The notes: generated by a model not told the origin, from the sequence alone. A stretch of DNA of 6,789 nt from Candidatus Hydrogenedentota bacterium (GCA_007124105.1 SLFT01000012.1:1-6789), one strand, 5' to 3'. Shown: positions 1 to 6,789, counted from the stretch's first letter. Numbers and translations: made by a program.

Positions 1-4
1 GTGA

Positions 5-44
5 GCCTGCGAAGATTGCGTCAGATCAGCCATTTTGCGCAGGC
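5..44. repeat. Inverted repeat, 7-bp perfect arms
   Basis: GCCTGCG at 5-11 is the exact reverse complement of CGCAGGC at 38-44, with 26 bases between the arms. No T-run follows on the plus strand, so it does not look like a standard intrinsic terminator. It could be part of a transcript end structure for a gene left of the window, or chance in GC-rich DNA. Confidence 0.35.
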
Positions 45-57
45 CGCCGGCTGACAG

Positions 58-71
58 CGTGTCGGGACACG
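58..71. repeat. Short perfect dyad CGTGTC-GG-GACACG
   Basis: The 14 bases form a perfect interrupted palindrome with 6-bp arms around GG. As RNA it would fold as a 5-bp stem closed by a CGGG loop, extendable by a G-U pair. It lies in the non-coding leader, more than 200 bases from the next start codon, and has no trailing T-run. It could be an operator half-site pair or a small hairpin; there is no evidence for a particular regulator. Confidence 0.35.
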
Positions 72-182
72 TCGAAGTCGGCGGGCAAGCAAAGTGGCTG
101 AGATGGCGTAAGATTTGCAGGCGCAACAGAAATCTGGTGAAATATCCGGGTTAGGGTTGGTGGTTGTCGGAAGGTTTCTCAA

Positions 183-196
183 CGCCAACACTGGCG
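183..196. repeat. Small inverted repeat CGCCA-N4-TGGCG
   Basis: CGCCA (183-187) and TGGCG (192-196) are perfect complements around a 4-base loop. No T-run follows, so this is not a recognisable terminator. It may be a weak leader hairpin upstream of the HEAT-repeat gene, or chance. Confidence 0.25.
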
Positions 197-275
197 CATG
201 CTTATTGTTCCCGGTATCTCGCGGAATGATTTTTTGAGCGCTGATAACACCCACGCTGGAGCATATCAACAGTAC

Positions 276-282
276 AAGGAAG
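276..282 (+). promoter_or_regulatory. Ribosome binding site of the HEAT-repeat gene
   Basis: AAGGAAG lies six bases before the ATG at 289, a near-optimal Shine-Dalgarno placement. It decides the start in favour of 289 over the internal ATG pair at 319 and 322, which has no such element and would remove the n-region of the signal peptide. Confidence 0.75.
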
Positions 283-288
283 TAGAAA

Positions 289-2871
289 ATGAATGTTATC
301 TCGTATCGCGACATAGCCATGATGTTTCTTGCATCGCTGCTTATTGTGGCCGCATCCCATGCTGCTGCGCAACCGGCAGGCGAGCAACGTCTTGTCGAGG
401 AGTTTGACGCACTTGCTGCCTACGAATTCGGCATGTCGCGCGCGCCGCTGCAACGTATTTCAGCAGCCGTTCGTGCAGCAGCGGCGGGCGCTCCCGACAG
501 CATTTACACGACACGGGATTTCGAGGCGTTATTGACGGAAATGCTGGAAACAGACATCACCATTGAGGCAAGACGCTTCATTTGTCGGCTGCTTGGCGAA
601 ATAGGCGGCGCGGATGCGGCAGAAGCGCTTGCGCGACAACTGGCAGACGACGCTGCTTTTCATGCCGCGCTGACCGCATTGGAACAGAATCCGGGAAGCG
701 AGGCCGCTGTCGCGCTTGCGGGCGCTTTGGAAACGGTTCCAGGCGAGAAGCGCCCCGCACTCCTTGCCGCGATGGGGCGACAGGGGAACCCGGCGTCCAC
801 GCCAACGCTGACAGCCGCGCTTGCTGATGAAACATCCGAAATTCGCGCGGCCGCCGCGCAAGCGCTGGCCGACCTGTCACATCCCGATGCCTGTGACGCG
901 CTCCTGCGGGCAATCAGCAACGCCGCGGGGGATGAGCCGGCTTTGTTGGCGGACGCTTTTTTGCAGTGCGCCGATCTATTATACGAGAGGGATGACAACC
1001 AGACGGCGCAAGTGTTGGAACAATTGCGACATCCCGACTTCCCGCCGCATATTCGCATTGCCGCTATTGATGTATTGATGCGTTGTCGTCCCGAACAGGC
1101 ACAGACGCTGTTGCTTGACGCGTTGCAGGATGCATGTCCCGTTCTGGCCCATGAAGCGTTGATGCTGGCGCGCGCGACGCCCGGCGACGCGGTGATTGCT
1201 GCCCTGGCCGAATTGCTCGAGGCGGCGCCGCCGGAGCGCAAACCCGCGTTAATCGCTATCCTCTCGGATTTCGGCGATCCCCAGGCGTTGCCTGTTGCGC
1301 TTATTATGGCTTCTCATGACCAGCCAGAGGTGCGTCGCGCAGCCTTGAGCGCCGTGGGGACATTGGGTGATGCCGGGCAGGCGGAGTTTTTGTTGGAACG
1401 CGCAACAACAGGCCCGAGCGATGAACAGCGGACCGCCCGCGAAGCGCTTGCGCGGCTTGCCGACCCGGAGGTGGACGCGCGCCTGGTGTCCGTGGCCGAG
1501 AGTCGCTCTGCGGAATCCCTTCGTCTGCGCGCCATCGCCGGCCTTGTTGAGCGCGGCGCCAACGACGCGGCGCCGGCGTTGCTTGTCCTGTCCATGCGCG
1601 CGGCGCCCGCTATTCGCGAAGAGGCTATTCGCGCTCTGCGCACCCTTGCGCCGCCCGAAATGATGCCGGATTTACTCGGGCTGATCACACCGCGCGGCCT
1701 TGAACCCATCCGCGAGGTATTGCCCCAGACCCTGGCGCAGACAGCGGCGCGTATTCCCGATCCGGACATGCGCGCGGCCAGTGTTATTGACGCTTTGAAC
1801 GCCGCGACCAACAACGAGGCGCGTATGTTGTTGCTGGAAACGCTCGGGCTTATCGGCGGCGCACAGGCCTTCGAGGCTATTCGGAACTATCCCGAGACTG
1901 CCGATACCGACGTACGGCGCGCGATGGTGTCGGCGCTGGCGCGGTTTCAGTCGCCCGAGGCGCTTGATGAACTGCGCGATATCGTGCTGGCTGAGGAAGA
2001 TGACGGCGTTCGTTCCCGTGCCTATTCCGGCTATGTCGCAGCGTTGCGCAACGCTGCGCACATAGCATTGCGCGATGTAACGCCCCACGTCCATACCGCC
2101 CGTGAACAAGCGCGCAACGCGGCGGAGCAACGTGAGTTCCTGGCGGCGGCGACACAACTTCCGTCTTTGACGACGCTGTCAATTATCACGGAAATGGCGG
2201 ACGACGACGAGACCGCGGCGGAAGCGCTCCGCGCCATGTTGCGTGTTTGCGCCGCGCTGACCGGCGCCTATCCCAACGAGGTAAGGCAGCATCTGGAAAG
2301 CGTTATTGCGCAAGAAGACACGCCCGAACCGCTCACCGCCGAAGCGCGGGCGGCGCTGGCTTTCATCGAGCAATTTGACGGACATATTATGTCCTGGGCC
2401 ATTGCGGGCCCCTATTACAAACCAAACGTATCGGCCGAAGCGCTGTTCAGTCATGAATTCCCGCCCGAAGCCGACGCTGACGCCGGGAACTGGCGCCTGT
2501 TGCCAACCCTCACAGACGCCAGCCCCCCCTATGCCCTTGAACTGGATCGCGTCCTGGGCGGCGACGACCGCGTCGCGTTCCTGCGCACAACCATTCACGC
2601 GGACGCGGCCGGTGAAGCCGTACTCGAACTCGGCACCAACGATGGGTGTCGTGTCTGGTGGAACGGTACGCTTATCCATGCTTTGAATGTGGGGCGCGCG
2701 TTGACGCCGGGCGAAGACAAACTACCCGTACAACTCGAAGCGGGCGCAAACGATCTCATGGTTGCCGTGTTCCAACACGGCGCCGCGTGGCGCGCCACGG
2801 CGCGTCTGGTGACGCGGGACGGGCAACCCATCCCCGGCCTGCAATACAGTCCCGCCCTTCCCGAACTGTGA
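289..2871 (+). CDS. Exported HEAT-repeat protein with C-terminal jelly-roll-like domain
   Basis: This encodes an 860-residue protein of unknown specific function. Residues 1-27 look like a Sec signal peptide: a short n-region with Arg7, a hydrophobic core at about 10-22, and an Ala-rich cleavage site likely after Ala27. There is no lipobox cysteine, so the product is probably periplasmic or secreted. Residues about 80-600 are Ala/Leu/Arg-rich helical repeats of HEAT or PBS-lyase type, clearest near 85-120, 155-215, 310-372, 405-465 and 505-570, with the recurring pattern E/D-(V/I)-R-x-x-A-(I/L)-x-A-L. These form protein-binding solenoids. Residues about 700-850 change to a beta-rich module with W703-x-I-A-G-P, N-D-G-x-x-V-W-W-N-G (784-793) and a closing G-A-N-D-L-M-V-A-V segment (819-827), resembling sugar-binding jelly-roll folds attached to exported proteins in Planctomycetes-like bacteria. 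I infer a scaffold or binding protein in the envelope rather than an enzyme, as no catalytic motif is visible. A 162-bp gap separates it from pncC, so it is probably its own transcription unit. I am sure of the gene and not of its role. Confidence 0.9.
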   Translation: MNVISYRDIAMMFLASLLIVAASHAAAQPAGEQRLVEEFDALAAYEFGMSRAPLQRISAAVRAAAAGAPDSIYTTRDFEALLTEMLETDITIEARRFICRLLGEIGGADAAEALARQLADDAAFHAALTALEQNPGSEAAVALAGALETVPGEKRPALLAAMGRQGNPASTPTLTAALADETSEIRAAAAQALADLSHPDACDALLRAISNAAGDEPALLADAFLQCADLLYERDDNQTAQVLEQLRHPDFPPHIRIAAIDVLMRCRPEQAQTLLLDALQDACPVLAHEALMLARATPGDAVIAALAELLEAAPPERKPALIAILSDFGDPQALPVALIMASHDQPEVRRAALSAVGTLGDAGQAEFLLERATTGPSDEQRTAREALARLADPEVDARLVSVAESRSAESLRLRAIAGLVERGANDAAPALLVLSMRAAPAIREEAIRALRTLAPPEMMPDLLGLITPRGLEPIREVLPQTLAQTAARIPDPDMRAASVIDALNAATNNEARMLLLETLGLIGGAQAFEAIRNYPETADTDVRRAMVSALARFQSPEALDELRDIVLAEEDDGVRSRAYSGYVAALRNAAHIALRDVTPHVHTAREQARNAAEQREFLAAATQLPSLTTLSIITEMADDDETAAEALRAMLRVCAALTGAYPNEVRQHLESVIAQEDTPEPLTAEARAALAFIEQFDGHIMSWAIAGPYYKPNVSAEALFSHEFPPEADADAGNWRLLPTLTDASPPYALELDRVLGGDDRVAFLRTTIHADAAGEAVLELGTNDGCRVWWNGTLIHALNVGRALTPGEDKLPVQLEAGANDLMVAVFQHGAAWRATARLVTRDGQPIPGLQYSPALPEL

Positions 2872-2938
2872 GTGTTTGTCCCAGGAATATGATTTGTTCT
2901 ACGCGTCTTGACGTTGCTCTTACTTCATAACACGCGAC

Positions 2939-2966
2939 TTTTCAGCCGCTTAAGAAATGCTATGCT
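2939..2966 (+). promoter_or_regulatory. Candidate extended -10 (sigma-70 type) promoter for pncC-dnaE
   Basis: TATGCT at 2961-2966 matches four of six positions of the -10 consensus and is preceded by TGC (2958-2960), the TGn of an extended -10. TTTTCA at 2939-2944 matches four of six -35 positions with a 16-base spacer. A start near 2973 would give a leader of about 60 bases to the pncC ATG. The placement in the only gap before pncC fits, but the match is moderate. Confidence 0.4.
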
Positions 2967-2981
2967 GCCATGTCGCCGCTG

Positions 2982-2997
2982 TGGCACAATACTTGAA
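2982..2997 (+). promoter_or_regulatory. Sigma-54-like -24/-12 element (imperfect)
   Basis: TGGCAC at 2982-2987 followed by TTG at 2993-2995 reproduces the spacing of the sigma-54 consensus TGGCACG-N4-TTGCW. The highly conserved GC of the -12 box is GA here, which weakens the case considerably. If real, transcription would begin near 3008, about 25 bases before the pncC start. I saw no obvious activator-binding repeats in the short upstream gap. Confidence 0.2.
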
Positions 2998-3023
2998 TAC
3001 CCTTGATGCGTCTACTGCAATCT

Positions 3024-3027
3024 GGAG
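3024..3027 (+). promoter_or_regulatory. Ribosome binding site of pncC
   Basis: GGAG lies six bases before the ATG at 3034, normal Shine-Dalgarno spacing. It supports this start, which gives the full N-terminal helix typical of the family. Confidence 0.65.
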
Positions 3028-3033
3028 CCTCCT

Positions 3034-3519
3034 ATGGATTTAGAGAAAACGCCTGAACATGAACTGGTAACGCGTTGCTTGAGCGCGGGCGTTACGATTG
3101 CCGTTGCGGAGTCGTGTTCAGGCGGCCTGATTGCCCATCGCATCACCAATGTGCCCGGCGCATCAGATGTTTTTCGCGGGGGCGCGGTAGCCTACGCAAA
3201 TGAGGTGAAAACACAACTGCTCGGGGTGCCCACGGATACGCTGGCGGTTCATGGCGCGGTAAGCGAACCGGTGGCCCTGGCCATGGCGCGGGGCGCGCGA
3301 CGCGTATTCAAGGGCGAGTACAGTGTTGCCGTCACAGGCATCGCCGGGCCGAGCGGGGGTACGGCCGAAAAGCCCGTGGGGACCGTGTATATCGCTGTGG
3401 CGGGTCCGTTGGAGGCGCGGGCGCGGCTATGCTGTTTCGAGGGCGATCGCGCCGCGGTAAAGGCGCAGACCGCCGACGCGGCTCTCGCCTTCTTGCTGGA
3501 ACGTGTGGAGGCAGTATGA
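3034..3519 (+). CDS. pncC: Nicotinamide-nucleotide amidase PncC (CinA C-terminal domain family)
   Basis: The 161-residue cytoplasmic protein belongs to the CinA C-terminal (PncC) family. The enzyme deamidates nicotinamide mononucleotide to nicotinate mononucleotide and ammonia, returning NMN to NAD synthesis. Family signatures are all visible: A-E-S-C-S-G-G at 25-31, which carries the conserved nucleophile-region serine; G-G-A-V-A-Y-x-N-E-V-K at 49-59, with the conserved Tyr54 and Lys59; T-G-I-A-G-P-S-G-G-T at 101-110; and K-P-V-G-T-V at 113-118. The length matches the stand-alone form; the N-terminal COG1058 (molybdopterin-binding-like) domain of full-length CinA is absent, and no such sequence precedes the start. 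The stop codon overlaps the dnaE start as ATGA, so the two genes form a coupled pair. NMN is a by-product of NAD-dependent DNA ligase, so pairing with the replicative polymerase makes metabolic sense (inference). Catalytic activity is assigned from family knowledge; some CinA-domain proteins have been annotated only as competence-damage proteins. Confidence 0.95.
   Translation: MDLEKTPEHELVTRCLSAGVTIAVAESCSGGLIAHRITNVPGASDVFRGGAVAYANEVKTQLLGVPTDTLAVHGAVSEPVALAMARGARRVFKGEYSVAVTGIAGPSGGTAEKPVGTVYIAVAGPLEARARLCCFEGDRAAVKAQTADAALAFLLERVEAV
3507..3511 (+). promoter_or_regulatory. Ribosome binding site of dnaE inside the pncC end
   Basis: GGAGG lies four bases before the dnaE ATG at 3516 and within the last codons of pncC. 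The spacing is slightly short but the match is strong. With the ATGA overlap of stop and start (3516-3519), it indicates translational coupling and decides the dnaE start. Confidence 0.7.
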
Positions 3520-6500
3520 ACGCTGATTTTGTCCATTTGCACACCCATTCCCATTACAGTCTGTTGGACGGCCTGATCAAGCCGGGGGGATTACTGAAAC
3601 AATGCGCCAAATACGAGATGGATGCCTGCGCTCTCACCGATCACGGCAACTTGTTTGGTCTCCTCGAATTCTTTAACAAGGCGAAAGACACGGGTGTGAA
3701 GCCTATTCTGGGCTGTGAGATGTATGTGTCGCCTACCGATCGTTTTGACAAGTCAGGCAAGAGCGCCAAAGAAGCCTGTAACCATTTGCTGTTGTTGTGC
3801 GAAAACGAAACGGGCTATCACAATCTCTGCAAACTGAGCACCCTGGCCCATCTCGAGGGTTGGCATTACAAGCCGCGTGTGGACGCTGCCGCGCTCGAAG
3901 AGCACAAGGACGGGCTGATAGCGGCAAGCGGCTGTCTGAATGGACGCATCCCCCAATTGTTGCTGGCCAATAGGCTTGAAGAAGCGGAAAAAGCCTTGGA
4001 CCAGTATGTCGGTATCTTCGGGCGCGATAATTTCTGCATCGAGATGATGAATCACGGCATGCCCGAAGAAGAGCGGGTCAACCCCATGTTGTGGGAACTG
4101 GCGCAAAAGCACAAACTGACTGCCATAGCCACCAACGACGCCCACTACCTGGAACGCGACGATGCCGAGGCGCATGAAGTGTTGCTGTGCATTCAGACCA
4201 AGAAAAACATGGACGACCCGGGGCGGATGCGCTTTCCCAACGATGAGTTCTATCTGCGTTCGCCCGAGGAAATGATGGGGCGGTTTGCGCGTTGGCCTGA
4301 AGCGGTGACAAATACCCGACGCATCGCTGAGCGGTGCAACGCCACAATCCCGATGGGTCTTGGCCTGATCCCAAACTTCCCGGTTCCGGAAGGCTACACA
4401 AAAGAGGGCTACCTTCGCGAAAGGGTACAGGAAGGCCTTGTGCGACGGTATGGAACGGTGCTGCCCGAGGCGGTGACGGAACGTGTCGCGTATGAGCTGG
4501 GCGTCATAGAAAATATGCAATTTGTGGACTACTTTCTGGTTGTGTGGGACCTGGTGCATTTTGCGCGCGAAGCGGGCATCCCTGTCGGGCCGGGGCGCGG
4601 CTCGGGCGCGGGATGCCTCGTAGCATACGCTTTGGGCATTACGAATCTCGATCCGATCCGCTACAAACTGCTTTTTGAACGTTTCCTCAATCCCGAGCGC
4701 GTGAGTATGCCCGACTTTGACGTGGACTTCTGCATCCGCAAGCGTGAAAAACTGATTGAATATTCCCGGGAAAAGTATGGCGCAGAATGCGTCAGCCAGA
4801 TCGGCACCTTCGGGCGTATGCTGGCCAAGAACGTGGTGCGCAATGTAGCGCGCACCCTGGGCATGTCCGTGGGCGAGGCCAACCGCATCGCCACACTGAT
4901 CCCCAATGAATTGAAGATGACGCTGGAAACCGCCGCCGCGCGGGAACCCGATCTCAAGCGGCTGATAGAAGAAGACCCGCAAGTCGCGAGACTATGGAAA
5001 CTGGCGCTGCGGCTCGAGGGCACCATCAACAATTTCGGCACACACGCGGCGGGCGTGGTGTTGTGCGATCATCCGCTTACCGATCATATTGCATTGTACA
5101 AGGCGGCCAACTCCGATGTGGTGACTACCCAGACCGAGATGAAAGGGGTCGAGGACATCGGCCTGCTCAAAATGGATATACTTGGGCTGCGTACGCTCAC
5201 CATGATTGACGACACCGTCAAACTGATTAAGAAGAACCGGGGCATTGACATAGATATAGACAACCTGGAATTGGATGACGCCAAAACGTATGAACTGTTG
5301 CGCAGCGGCCAGACATTTGGCGTGTTTCAACTCGAGAGTACCGGCATGCGTGAACTCGCCAAGCGGATTGGGCTGGAAAATATCGAAGAAATCAGTGCGC
5401 TGGTTGCCTTGTACCGGCCGGGGCCGATGGCGTATCTGGACGCCTATATCGAGAACAAGCGCAACCCCGAAAAGATTGTGTACGACCCGCCATTCCTCAA
5501 GCCGATACTCGAGGACACCTACGGCATTTGCCTATACCAGGAACAGGTGATGCATCTGGTGCAGCATTGCGGCGGCTTCAGTCTGGGCGGCGCCGACATC
5601 GTACGACGCGCCATGGGAAAAAAGAAGCCCGAGGAGTTGGCCAAACAGAAAGCGAACTTCGTCCAAGGATGCGGCGAACGCAAAATAGATAACGAACTGG
5701 CAAACGACCTCTGGGGTCGCATCGAAACCTTTGCCGGGTACGGTTTTAATAAGTCGCACAGCATGGCCTATGCCTTTGTGGCGTACCAGACCGCGTACCT
5801 GAAAGCCAACTATACCGTCGAGTTTCTGTGCGCCCTTCTTTCAAGCGTCTCGGGCGAGCTGACGAAAGTGGCGCTTTATATCGCCGAATGCCGCAACCTC
5901 GACGTGGATGTGCTGCCGCCCGACATCAATCACAGCGAAGCGGATTTCTCGGTCGAGGGCGACGCCATACGCTTTGGTCTGGGCGCCATCAAGAACGTGG
6001 GGGAGGGGCCCTGCCAGGCGATTGTGGAAGAACGTATGGTCAATGGTCCGTACAAGGACGTATTCGATTTCTGCGCCCGGATCAGCAGCCAGAGCATTAA
6101 CAGCCGAACCGTGGAAAGTCTTAACAAAGCGGGCGCGTTCATGGGCACCGGTTGGAATCGCCGCCAGGTGGCTGAGGTAATAGACCAGGCCATGAGCGCC
6201 GGGCAGCTGTTGCAGCGAGAACGCGCCGCGGGCCAGACGTCGCTCTTTGATATTGCCGGAGCCGAAGAAGATTTTGCTATTGGCGGCGATAAACCGCAAG
6301 TGCCCGAATGGCCGGAACATGATCTCCTGGCTTATGAAAAAGAAATGATTGGCCTGTATGTATCCAGTCATCCCCTGCGCAATTATGAGTCGCTGATTCG
6401 ACGCTATAACACACTCGACCTGGCAACGCTTGACGAAAAGCGGGAGGGCGAGGAACTCATCGCGTGCGGCATCATCAGCGAAGCGAAAAAGCACTATACC

Positions 6501-6789
6501 AAACGGGGCGCGGCCATGGCCTTTCTTACCTTGGAAACTTTGCAGGGGCCTGTCGAGATGACAGTTTTCAGCGACCTCTACGACGAGAAGAAAGACCTGC
6601 TGCAAACTGACTTCATCGTGGTATGCACTGTACGTGTGAATAAGCGCGACGACAAGACCTCGCTGATTGCGGAAAACATCGCGCCCATTGACGAAACGGA
6701 ACAGACACTGACCCGGGCGGTTCATATCCGACTGAAACCGCAACACCAGCGGCCTGAAACAGCGCATAAACTCGCGCTGTTGCTTGGCA
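3516..6789 (+). CDS. dnaE: DNA polymerase III alpha subunit (partial, 3' end outside window)
   Basis: This is the catalytic subunit of the replicative polymerase; 1091 codons are visible and, judged by the usual family length of about 1150-1200, only the last part of the C-terminal domain is missing. The N-terminal PHP domain (about 1-215) begins V-H-L-H-T-H and retains all nine expected metal ligands: H7, H9, D18, H43, E68, H90, C140, D208 and H210. The palm carries G-P-G-R-G-S-G-A-G (358-366), P-D-F-D-V-D-F (399-405) with catalytic Asp402 and Asp404, and K-M-D-I-L-G-L with the third Asp554. Y-R-P-G-P-M (633-638) and G-Y-G-F-N-K-S-H-S (741-749) are family-typical. Q-T-S-L-F (907-911) is a canonical internal beta-clamp-binding motif, followed by an OB fold at about 979-1062. 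These features fit the main replicative DnaE1 type rather than the error-prone DnaE2/ImuC. It is coupled to pncC by a 4-base overlap. The reading frame is uninterrupted to the window edge. Confidence 0.98.
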   Translation, partial: MNADFVHLHTHSHYSLLDGLIKPGGLLKQCAKYEMDACALTDHGNLFGLLEFFNKAKDTGVKPILGCEMYVSPTDRFDKSGKSAKEACNHLLLLCENETGYHNLCKLSTLAHLEGWHYKPRVDAAALEEHKDGLIAASGCLNGRIPQLLLANRLEEAEKALDQYVGIFGRDNFCIEMMNHGMPEEERVNPMLWELAQKHKLTAIATNDAHYLERDDAEAHEVLLCIQTKKNMDDPGRMRFPNDEFYLRSPEEMMGRFARWPEAVTNTRRIAERCNATIPMGLGLIPNFPVPEGYTKEGYLRERVQEGLVRRYGTVLPEAVTERVAYELGVIENMQFVDYFLVVWDLVHFAREAGIPVGPGRGSGAGCLVAYALGITNLDPIRYKLLFERFLNPERVSMPDFDVDFCIRKREKLIEYSREKYGAECVSQIGTFGRMLAKNVVRNVARTLGMSVGEANRIATLIPNELKMTLETAAAREPDLKRLIEEDPQVARLWKLALRLEGTINNFGTHAAGVVLCDHPLTDHIALYKAANSDVVTTQTEMKGVEDIGLLKMDILGLRTLTMIDDTVKLIKKNRGIDIDIDNLELDDAKTYELLRSGQTFGVFQLESTGMRELAKRIGLENIEEISALVALYRPGPMAYLDAYIENKRNPEKIVYDPPFLKPILEDTYGICLYQEQVMHLVQHCGGFSLGGADIVRRAMGKKKPEELAKQKANFVQGCGERKIDNELANDLWGRIETFAGYGFNKSHSMAYAFVAYQTAYLKANYTVEFLCALLSSVSGELTKVALYIAECRNLDVDVLPPDINHSEADFSVEGDAIRFGLGAIKNVGEGPCQAIVEERMVNGPYKDVFDFCARISSQSINSRTVESLNKAGAFMGTGWNRRQVAEVIDQAMSAGQLLQRERAAGQTSLFDIAGAEEDFAIGGDKPQVPEWPEHDLLAYEKEMIGLYVSSHPLRNYESLIRRYNTLDLATLDEKREGEELIACGIISEAKKHYTKRGAAMAFLTLETLQGPVEMTVFSDLYDEKKDLLQTDFIVVCTVRVNKRDDKTSLIAENIAPIDETEQTLTRAVHIRLKPQHQRPETAHKLALLLG

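Larger units (their letters stand above)
1..288. other. Upstream region without a supportable gene
   Basis: No gene can be supported here. On the plus strand one frame is open from the window edge to a TGA at 99-101 and another to a TGA at 52-54; a third has a TGA at 2-4, which could be the true end of an upstream gene. None of these short peptides resembles a known family. On the minus strand one frame is open from about 150 to the window edge, with an ATG at 33-31 but no clear Shine-Dalgarno sequence, so a divergent gene beginning here is possible but unproven. The stretch holds three small inverted repeats (5-44, 58-71, 183-196) and becomes more AT-rich from about 225 towards the next gene, as expected for a 5' leader. 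I found no convincing -35/-10 pair. Confidence 0.6.

Noticed and set aside
234..248. TTGAGC and GATAAC as promoter elements of the HEAT gene
   Set aside because: Each resembles a half consensus, but they are almost adjacent and neither has a partner at 16-18 bases, so no promoter call is justified.
21..320. Minus-strand 99-codon frame whose N-terminus looks like a signal peptide
   Set aside because: It begins inside the HEAT gene and lies antisense to that gene's ribosome binding site and start. The hydrophobic stretch arises from the AT-rich leader read backwards; the remainder resembles no family and there is no ribosome binding site of note.
660..1241. Minus-strand 193-codon Ala/Ser-rich frame
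   Set aside because: It is low-complexity and antisense to the HEAT repeats; the composition is what reading Ala-rich GC-rich codons backwards produces.
2910..2930. TTGACG followed by TAACAC-like sequence as a promoter
   Set aside because: TTGACG is a good -35 match at 2909-2914, but no acceptable -10 hexamer lies 16-18 bases downstream; the nearest AT-rich candidate is only about 14 bases away.
2902..2936. Possible terminator after the HEAT gene (CGCGT at 2902-2906 with ACGCG at 2932-2936)
   Set aside because: The arms are only 5 bp with a 25-base loop and there is no following T-run, so it does not support an intrinsic terminator.
3753..4982. Minus-strand 409-codon open frame
   Set aside because: It lies wholly antisense to the PHP and palm domains of dnaE, which has unmistakable conserved motifs. 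Long antisense frames are expected in GC-rich genes, and its translation is unlike any known protein.
5841..6767. Minus-strand 308-codon open frame
   Set aside because: It is antisense to the C-terminal half of dnaE, including the clamp-binding motif and OB fold; it is a codon-usage shadow without recognisable domains.

Overview
This is a GC-rich bacterial window with three plus-strand genes and two short non-coding stretches. In order they are: an upstream region with no gene I can support (1-288); a large exported HEAT-repeat protein (289-2871); a 162-bp intergenic gap with promoter-like sequence; a stand-alone CinA C-terminal-domain protein, nicotinamide-nucleotide amidase PncC (3034-3519); and the DNA polymerase III alpha subunit gene dnaE (from 3516, running off the right end with 1091 codons visible). 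I saw no tRNA, rRNA, CRISPR array, insertion sequence or phage gene.

The organism cannot be named from the sequence. The exported Ala-rich HEAT protein ends in a jelly-roll-like module with W-x-I-A-G-P and N-D-G-x-x-V-W-W-N-G motifs. From general knowledge this architecture recalls Planctomycetes/Verrucomicrobia-type bacteria and neighbouring phyla such as Hydrogenedentota. That placement is inference. The DnaE is of the ordinary long Gram-negative-like type (PHP, palm, fingers, internal clamp-binding motif, OB fold).

pncC and dnaE overlap by four bases (ATGA), so they are almost certainly cotranscribed and translationally coupled. There is a plausible biochemical link. NAD-dependent DNA ligase releases NMN when it seals nicks during replication, and PncC deamidates NMN so that it can re-enter NAD synthesis. 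The HEAT gene is probably a separate transcription unit: it lies 162 bp upstream of pncC, and the gap contains an extended -10 promoter candidate and a sigma-54-like element.

I found no clear-cut novel system. The points most worth a second look are the secreted HEAT plus jelly-roll protein of unknown function, the pncC-dnaE coupling, and the complete set of nine metal-ligand residues in the DnaE PHP domain, which raises the possibility of intrinsic proofreading.
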